Shown here piece by piece: positions 56,382 to 62,442 of a DNA stretch of 62,442 bases (its first letter is position 1; the number at the start of each line of letters is the position of its first letter). The notes under the pieces are model-generated. The model was not told the origin of the DNA. It searched no databases and was given only the letters and a program-made list of their open reading frames with translations. The position numbers and the translations under genes were made by a program. Source of the stretch: Stentor roeselii (taxonomy: Eukaryota > Ciliophora > Heterotrichea > Heterotrichida > Stentoridae); NCBI GenBank assembly GCA_006503475.1, contig RSEH01000272.1, forward strand, positions 1 through 62,442, in the 5' to 3' direction.

Positions 56382-59189
56382 TTAAGATTTTTTCATAGTT
56401 TCAAATTCTATGAAAATTTCACTTAATTTCAAGTAATTTCGAATAAGAGTTTTTATCACATTTTCAATTGAAATTTCAGGGTTTTCATCATTAAATAGAT
56501 ACTCAAGCATTTCGCTCAGTTCTGAATTCATTTGAAAAACTTGTTCATTATTTGTTAGTTGACAGTCAGTTTTTCTTAGCAGGTTAAAACTTTCAATTAA
56601 ACATTTCTTTTCAACGACAAGTCTTTCTTTCAAAATTTTCTGTTGATTAATTAAATCTTTGATCATATTTTCATTTGAAAGTTGAATTTTTTTTCTTTCT
56701 GAAATTTCTTCATTTCTTTCAATAAGAGTTCTTTTAATAGAATCAATTTCTTGAATAAGCACTTTGAATGAGTTCTCAGATTTTGAAGGTCCTGGTTTCT
56801 TTATTGATTCTAATTCATTGGATAGCTTTTTGTTTTCATGTTTAAGCTTATTGATTTCTGTCATTTTTTGAATTTCACTATTTTCAACTTGATTAAGTAA
56901 ATTTTCATATTTAATATCAACACTTTCAAGTTTATTTCTAAGGTTTTCAGACTCCTTAGAATTTTCAAGAATCATTTTTTCATGTGATGCGATTTGAATT
57001 GCTAATTTTTCTTGTATTCGTTCATTTTCCTTAGATAATTTTATATGCTTTTGTTGAAATGATTCGATTTCTTTTGATTTTTCCCGTAAAAGAGTTTCTT
57101 TTGATAACAATTCATATTTGACATCACATTTCATTTCGTTGTTAGTTGATTCTAAATTTAAATTTTCAATCAAAAGTTGATTATTTTTTATCTTTTGTTC
57201 ATCCAAACTATTCTCCAAATCTAAAAGCTGCTCTAAAAGTTTTCTCATCTGATTTTCTTTCTCAATGATAATTATTTCTTTTTCATCATTTCTCCCTTTT
57301 TCCTCTTCAAGTTGTTTCCTAAGTCTTTCCTCGACCTGACATTTTTCGTCATGCAACTCATTTTCAAAATCAGATAATTTAAACTTTAGACTTTTTATTT
57401 CCAAATCTTTAATTTGGAGTTGATTTTCAGCTGTTACTACTCGGGTTACTAAATTTTTATTTTCGACTTCATTTTTAGAATTTTTAATCTGAAGATCTGA
57501 AAACTCTTTATTTATAGTTTGATTCATGATAGTCAATTCAATTAAACTACTCTTAAGAGTCATAATTTCTTCAATCTTCTCTGTTTTTATATTTTTACCT
57601 TCGAAGGGATTTTCAGTATTCAATTCAAGTATTAGGATTTTTTCTTTTAGTGAAAAGATTTCTTCTTGTAGTAAATTTTTTTCGGTATTTGATCGGTTTA
57701 GGATAATCTTTAACTCTTCATTCTTTGTATTTACTTCTGTATAAAGAGAATCGATTTCTTTTAATTTTAGACTGATACTTGAGTAATCGTTTTTTAGTTT
57801 TAAATATTTTGATTCAGATAAATTTTCTTGTTTTTGAAGGATTTCGAATTTTATTCTGTATTCATTAAGTCTCGAGTTTTCTAACTGTAAGTCTCCTATT
57901 GATATTAATAATTGATTATTGTAATTTGATAATCTCATTATTTCGTCTCTCATCTGTTTTATTTTTATTAAATTTTTCGTATTTTCTTCAGAAAGTTGAA
58001 GATTTTGAGAATGATTTAATATTGATTCTTTTTCTAGATTTTCAAGCTTTTCTTTTAAAATATTATTTTCAGATAAGAGCTGGGTTAGTTTATCTTTTAA
58101 TTGTGGATTTAATACTGATTCTATAGTAGAGTCACCGCTTTCGTCAATCTTTTCCTTCATTTGTCTTATTTCAGCAATTTTTTTTTTCAACTCTTCCTTA
58201 ACCTTCTTAATCTCCTTATATTTTTCACTCTTTTTATCTAACAAAATCATAATTTCTTTATTTTTAATATTCATTCTTTGAAGTTCAAATTCAAGTTTAT
58301 TAATAATTTGATCTTTCATCTCATTTTCAAAATTAAGGTTTTCTAAATCTTTTACCAGCTTTTTTTCAACATTTTTGAATTTTTGTTCTGATTTACATTT
58401 AAAATCGTCTATAATTTTCTGTAAATTTTCTAAATCTTTGTATTTTCGATCATTTTCTTCAGCTTGGGATCGATTTTTGGCCAATTCCGTATTCAAAAAA
58501 AAATTTTCCTCTTTCAAAATTTTCCCTTCCTCTAAAAGTTCTATAATTTTTCTATTCAATTTTTTTAAAGATTTTTCAAGATTTTCTTCTCTAATATTTG
58601 ATATTTTTTTTTCTTTTTCTTTGCATTTCAGATCTTTTGAAAAGTTCAAAATGCTCAGCTGTAAATTTTCAATTTCTTTGTTCATGGTTTTGATGACTGA
58701 TTGAAGATGATTGATTTTGTTTCTGTATTCTGATATATGAATATTTCTATCATCTGCGATCTCTCGGTAGTACACACTTTGTATTTTTAAGTCTTCTATG
58801 AAAGTAGAGTTCATGTTCTTTATACTTTCGATTATTTTATCTTTTTCTTTGAGTTTTATTTTCAATTCATCGATTTCTATATTGAGTTCTTGACAACAAG
58901 CCTTTTTTATATCTGCTCTGAATTGGTTAGCTTTTATATTCTTATTCTCATACTCTTTTCGACTTTCTTTATAAAATGAGGGAATTTCTTGATAAGTTTT
59001 GATACTTTCGAAAGTTTTATCTAGTTTTGAACTTTTTTTAGGAGTTAGGGGTTTAGCAATTTTTGGTGGATTCAGGTCGAATATTCGATCATCTCTTAGA
59101 GGTGATAACGACTCAGGGTTTGATAGAGACTCCTTTAATTTGGATCTAGAGTGATGATCGAAATTTCTATCATTTCTGTGAGTTCTCAT
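56382..59189 (-). CDS. long coiled-coil protein (935 residues)
   Basis: The ATG at 59189 is preceded by AATTATAAA. The first ~75 residues are polar and basic (MRTHRNDRNFDHHSRSKLKE, then SLSPLRDDRIFDLNPPKIAK), with the rest nearly continuous coiled coil. The conserved N-terminal block of the three-member family is absent. The basic, Pro-containing head resembles that of the 2078-residue protein (arginines and prolines before the first helix). The helical C-terminus ends SEIFIEFETMKKS. No specific family recognised; general resemblance to ciliary or centrosomal coiled-coil proteins. Confidence 0.83.
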   Translation of the reverse strand: MRTHRNDRNFDHHSRSKLKESLSNPESLSPLRDDRIFDLNPPKIAKPLTPKKSSKLDKTFESIKTYQEIPSFYKESRKEYENKNIKANQFRADIKKACCQELNIEIDELKIKLKEKDKIIESIKNMNSTFIEDLKIQSVYYREIADDRNIHISEYRNKINHLQSVIKTMNKEIENLQLSILNFSKDLKCKEKEKKISNIREENLEKSLKKLNRKIIELLEEGKILKEENFFLNTELAKNRSQAEENDRKYKDLENLQKIIDDFKCKSEQKFKNVEKKLVKDLENLNFENEMKDQIINKLEFELQRMNIKNKEIMILLDKKSEKYKEIKKVKEELKKKIAEIRQMKEKIDESGDSTIESVLNPQLKDKLTQLLSENNILKEKLENLEKESILNHSQNLQLSEENTKNLIKIKQMRDEIMRLSNYNNQLLISIGDLQLENSRLNEYRIKFEILQKQENLSESKYLKLKNDYSSISLKLKEIDSLYTEVNTKNEELKIILNRSNTEKNLLQEEIFSLKEKILILELNTENPFEGKNIKTEKIEEIMTLKSSLIELTIMNQTINKEFSDLQIKNSKNEVENKNLVTRVVTAENQLQIKDLEIKSLKFKLSDFENELHDEKCQVEERLRKQLEEEKGRNDEKEIIIIEKENQMRKLLEQLLDLENSLDEQKIKNNQLLIENLNLESTNNEMKCDVKYELLSKETLLREKSKEIESFQQKHIKLSKENERIQEKLAIQIASHEKMILENSKESENLRNKLESVDIKYENLLNQVENSEIQKMTEINKLKHENKKLSNELESIKKPGPSKSENSFKVLIQEIDSIKRTLIERNEEISERKKIQLSNENMIKDLINQQKILKERLVVEKKCLIESFNLLRKTDCQLTNNEQVFQMNSELSEMLEYLFNDENPEISIENVIKTLIRNYLKLSEIFIEFETMKKS

Positions 59190-60211
59190 TTTATAATTGT
59201 ATTAAGTATTCTGTTATAATATTCCCATTTTAGGTAAACATTCCTCGTATTAGTTTATATAAAGAAGTAAAAGATTTACTTCTATCTAATACTAAGTTCA
59301 GATAAATCTATTTAGTTGCTAATCAGTACAAATTAGGCACAAAAAATTATATGAAATCGATAATTATGGAAAATAATAAATTTTGGTAGTAAGAATCAAT
59401 ACAAACATGATTTAAATTATTCTTGAGCTCTCTGAATATATGAAAAAACATTCTGTATATTTTTTAATCATTTTAATCTAAAAATAATTACTCATAATAA
59501 TCCAATAAGAGACTTGATGAGTATATATAAAGAAATTATTACCTTCAAATCTTAAACACAGAATGTTCATGTTACGACAAACCAGATTTGATACCATAGA
59601 ATACAATGAGGTTATTTTGAGTCATAGGTCAAAGTATTAAATTCTAATATAACTTTAATTTTCTCGAAATTCGGTTGCATATTAAAGTAAATAAGCAAAA
59701 CATCACTATCTATCTAGAATAATCCATAATTTGAAAACTTAAATTATTATCTATTTGTATATCAATCATAGTGGTAAAGATAGCAAATCCAAGATATATT
59801 CTTACAGAAACAATGTAAATCTTCAAAATCAATGTAATTTATCATAATTTTATAACTATTTGAAACTTGGAATAAATGTTTAGATTATTGAATCTAATAT
59901 AGATTATATAATAAAAGCCTTTAAAATAAAACAATTACTTTCTGAGTTATAATTATATATTCAAACTAAAAAAATGATTCAATATTTTGTTAAGCTTATT
60001 TTAAGCTATTTCTTCCAAAACTATTATTGTCTCATGATATCTCTTTGAACATTTTATTATCTTATCAATTATAATATCGAATCACTTAACCTCTTATAAA
60101 CTTTACGATATAAACTAATTTAAATATTCACAAAATTATATTCCATGCATTAATCAACATTCAGTAATCATACTAACGACTTTCAAACACTTATCATATT
60201 AATCATTATTA
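59190..60211. other. 1.02-kb AT-rich intergenic sequence
   Basis: No gene or repeat was recognised. This is the largest featureless gap near the right end. Both flanking genes read to the left. Confidence 0.6.
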
Positions 60212-62404
60212 CTAATTATATTTTTTTATTTTTTTAATATCATAAAAAAAGTCAAGGTTTGTAATAATTCTTCCTTGTTGAATCCAGGAAATCGTGTCCG
60301 ATTGCCAATCAAAAGCTTTAATAACCTGGTTTCTTAATAGACAAAGTACATATCTTTCATCTGAGCAAAATATTACTCTAATTGGTAAAGTATCATTATA
60401 TATTTCAAACAGCCTAGATTTGAATACCAAGTCATCAATTCGTACTAATCCATATCTGTAACAAGTAATCAAAAATCTATCTGATTGTGAAAAATCAGAA
60501 TTAAGTGCAAAGTCCATGGCTTTATAATAAAAATAATGAATATTTTCTATACTTGTTTTTGAAAATTTCAAAATCACTATCAAATCGCATCTATAACTTA
60601 AAAGAATGAATTTTTCGGTATTAGAAACGATGCAATATCTTATTGTTGAGAGATTAATAGGGCTATAATTTGAAATGTTTAAAATATTAAATCTTGGATC
60701 TTTTTCTATTTTATCGAATTCAAAGATTTTCTTTTGATTGTTTCCTAATCTGATTAGAAGATTTCCTAATTCTGTTCCTAAAAGTATTGCACCTGTTGAA
60801 GGGATTAGTGCAAGACATGAAAACCTATCTGATGAGTCTTTAGTTATTGAATCTTTTAGGACATTGAAAGTAAAGTAACTTGCATTTGATATAAAGTGAA
60901 TGATACCAGTTGTTTTATCTATTTTTAATAATTTATAATCAAAAACATCAAATATTTCTTTTGTTATGAGAGGAACTGATGTTTCTTGATTGCATATATG
61001 TTTTAAGATATGATATTCATTAAGTAATAAGAAATCAGAATTTTTGTAAGGTAAATAGACTTTAGTAAATAAAAAAGTATTAACTTCTACAATAGTTTTA
61101 GTATCCATGTTGATGATTGATACATTGATTCTTCTCAAAGCTATAAGATATTTATCAGAATTGCTTAGTCTAATATGAAAATATTCATCTCTTTGATTTT
61201 TAGCAATTTCTTCTACTTGATTGTTATTTATATTAATTTTCAGTATTGGTTTATTATAGTATAATAAGATCAAAAAAGTTTTACATTTCGAAACTTCAAT
61301 ATAATCGGGATGATTAATGTAATACTCATTTCTTTGAGGGATATTTTCTTCATTTAGGTTTAAATTAGCATAAAAATTATCAATATTAATCTGGTCATTC
61401 AAATAATAATTACTTCCTTGCATATGTTCTCCATTACTGTAAAACTTGAAATTATTGTTAATAATAATAATAATCTTATCAAATTGTAAGAATTTCGCAA
61501 ATATAGAATAAACAGTAACTTCATCTCTTATTGAATATTTTAATTCCCAACTATCTAGCCTCCAAATTTTAATATTTTGAAGTTTGTCTGCTGTTAAAAA
61601 TAATGTTTGATTAAAGTTTAAATCAGAAGCTTCAATAGAAGACTCATGATCTTCAATTATTTTTAAAGTTACTTTTGTTTTAATATCGAAAACATAAATC
61701 AATCCATTTTCACAACATGATATCAATTTTTGACCTGAATCATAAAGACTCAAGATATTACTTTGGGACTTCTGAAGAGTGAGGTTGAAAATAATAGATT
61801 GATTAGGCAGTTCAAACCATTTTAGAGTCGAATCATTGCAACCCACAATCAAAAGTGACTCATTCACCACAACCCCACATACAGGAGTAGAAACAAGAGA
61901 TGAACTCAATTTTTTCTTGCAAAAGCTTTTTCTAAATTCAAAATTGATTAAAATATTAAAAATTTCATTTAAGTCTATATCAAAATGTTCAAAATATTCG
62001 TAGTCAATAACAATTTTTGACTTATATGTCATAATATTCTTTATAAATTCTAGCATTGATTCATTAAAGACTGATCTTCCTTCTACAAACTCAATGAAAA
62101 TCAAGTTTTTTTCAATAAATTCATTAATTATTTGGTAAATTTTTTGTATTTTGAATAAGTTGCCTTTGAGTTTTTGAGTTATTTTATTATAAGCTGAATC
62201 GTTTAATTTTTTAGTATTTCTTAAATAGGATTTTGTTGAATTTAATTTTTGGTTGAAAAAGTTAAAATAGTTTTTGTCTTTGAATTTGATAAGTTTAGAA
62301 ATTGAATGATTTTGTCCGGTTTTTAAATGATTCAGGATTCTTGATGATGAAAATCGAACTTTGTGAGTACTGCAGTATAAAAAGGATTTGAAGTATTCAG
62401 ACAT
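60212..62404 (-). CDS. WD40-type beta-propeller protein
   Basis: This complete 730-residue frame has an N-terminal helical region (1-165) and then degenerate WD40 units: LLIVGCNDSTLKWFELP, ISCCENGLIYVFDIKT, LFLTADKLQNIKIWRLDSW, and later less regular strands up to FLITCYRYGLVRIDD and VLCLLRNQVIKAFDWQ. Two propellers could fit. The layout (long N-terminal helical part, then divergent WD40) is not assignable to a known complex. The WD40 gene at 9.9 kb has more canonical repeats and is not a close copy. The strand and gaps suggest an independent transcription unit. Confidence 0.78.
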   Translation of the reverse strand: MSEYFKSFLYCSTHKVRFSSSRILNHLKTGQNHSISKLIKFKDKNYFNFFNQKLNSTKSYLRNTKKLNDSAYNKITQKLKGNLFKIQKIYQIINEFIEKNLIFIEFVEGRSVFNESMLEFIKNIMTYKSKIVIDYEYFEHFDIDLNEIFNILINFEFRKSFCKKKLSSSLVSTPVCGVVVNESLLIVGCNDSTLKWFELPNQSIIFNLTLQKSQSNILSLYDSGQKLISCCENGLIYVFDIKTKVTLKIIEDHESSIEASDLNFNQTLFLTADKLQNIKIWRLDSWELKYSIRDEVTVYSIFAKFLQFDKIIIIINNNFKFYSNGEHMQGSNYYLNDQINIDNFYANLNLNEENIPQRNEYYINHPDYIEVSKCKTFLILLYYNKPILKININNNQVEEIAKNQRDEYFHIRLSNSDKYLIALRRINVSIINMDTKTIVEVNTFLFTKVYLPYKNSDFLLLNEYHILKHICNQETSVPLITKEIFDVFDYKLLKIDKTTGIIHFISNASYFTFNVLKDSITKDSSDRFSCLALIPSTGAILLGTELGNLLIRLGNNQKKIFEFDKIEKDPRFNILNISNYSPINLSTIRYCIVSNTEKFILLSYRCDLIVILKFSKTSIENIHYFYYKAMDFALNSDFSQSDRFLITCYRYGLVRIDDLVFKSRLFEIYNDTLPIRVIFCSDERYVLCLLRNQVIKAFDWQSDTISWIQQGRIITNLDFFYDIKKIKKYN

Positions 62405-62442
62405 GTCTATATTATATAAATATAGAACATTATGATTTATTA

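Noticed and set aside
1-62442. tRNA, rRNA, transposon, virus-like or CRISPR elements
   Set aside because: No cloverleaf-like sequence, transposase or integrase motif, terminal inverted repeat or regularly spaced repeat with spacers was seen by eye; a tRNAscan or Infernal search would settle the RNAs.

Overview
The window looks like macronuclear DNA from a heterotrich ciliate, most likely Stentor or a close relative. TAA, TAG and TGA all close long reading frames and none has to be read through, which argues for the standard genetic code. Four introns can be read directly from sequence. Each is exactly 15 nt, begins GTA, ends AG and has an A at position 10. The DNA is AT-rich. Most genes are uninterrupted, and many neighbours are only 4-25 nt apart.

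Layout. 0.5-6.2 kb: a small secreted protein, then a 1308-residue surface protein (LamG-like domain, Cys-rich repeats, polytopic tail) with two introns. 7.3-13.7 kb: a CHAP amidase, an AIG1/FAR-17a-type membrane hydrolase, a 55-nt minisatellite, and a head-to-tail run of WD40, Med21-like, p32/MAM33-like and RING-kelch-like genes separated by only 4-8 nt. 14.1-24.4 kb, plus strand: a 2073-residue PH-BEACH-WD40 protein followed by two coiled-coil genes, one with an intron and one with Sfi1-like repeats. 24.4-34.3 kb, minus strand: a papain-fold protein whose catalytic Cys is Ser, then five tandem paralogues of a four-span membrane protein, with decayed duplicated fragments between the fourth and fifth. 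34.4-47.9 kb: a 2078-residue coiled coil with ~513-nt internal repeats, then a dense housekeeping block (THOC7, ABCF3, NTMT1, an IQ-motif protein, a SIZ1-type SUMO ligase and two small genes). 48.1-59.2 kb: four more long coiled-coil genes, three of them clear tandem paralogues. 60.2-62.4 kb: a WD40-type protein.

How it fits together. The recognised housekeeping genes cover mRNA export (THOC7), transcription (a Med21-like protein), translation control (ABCF3), protein N-terminal methylation (NTMT1), SUMOylation (SIZ1 type), ubiquitylation (RING-kelch-like) and membrane traffic (BEACH). No operon-like functional theme links them. The lineage-specific content is two locally expanded families, the four-span proteins and the coiled-coil proteins, together with a Cys-rich surface protein. 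The coiled-coil families and the Sfi1-like protein would suit the elaborate cortex of a heterotrich, but that is inference. No tRNA, rRNA, transposon or CRISPR array was recognised.
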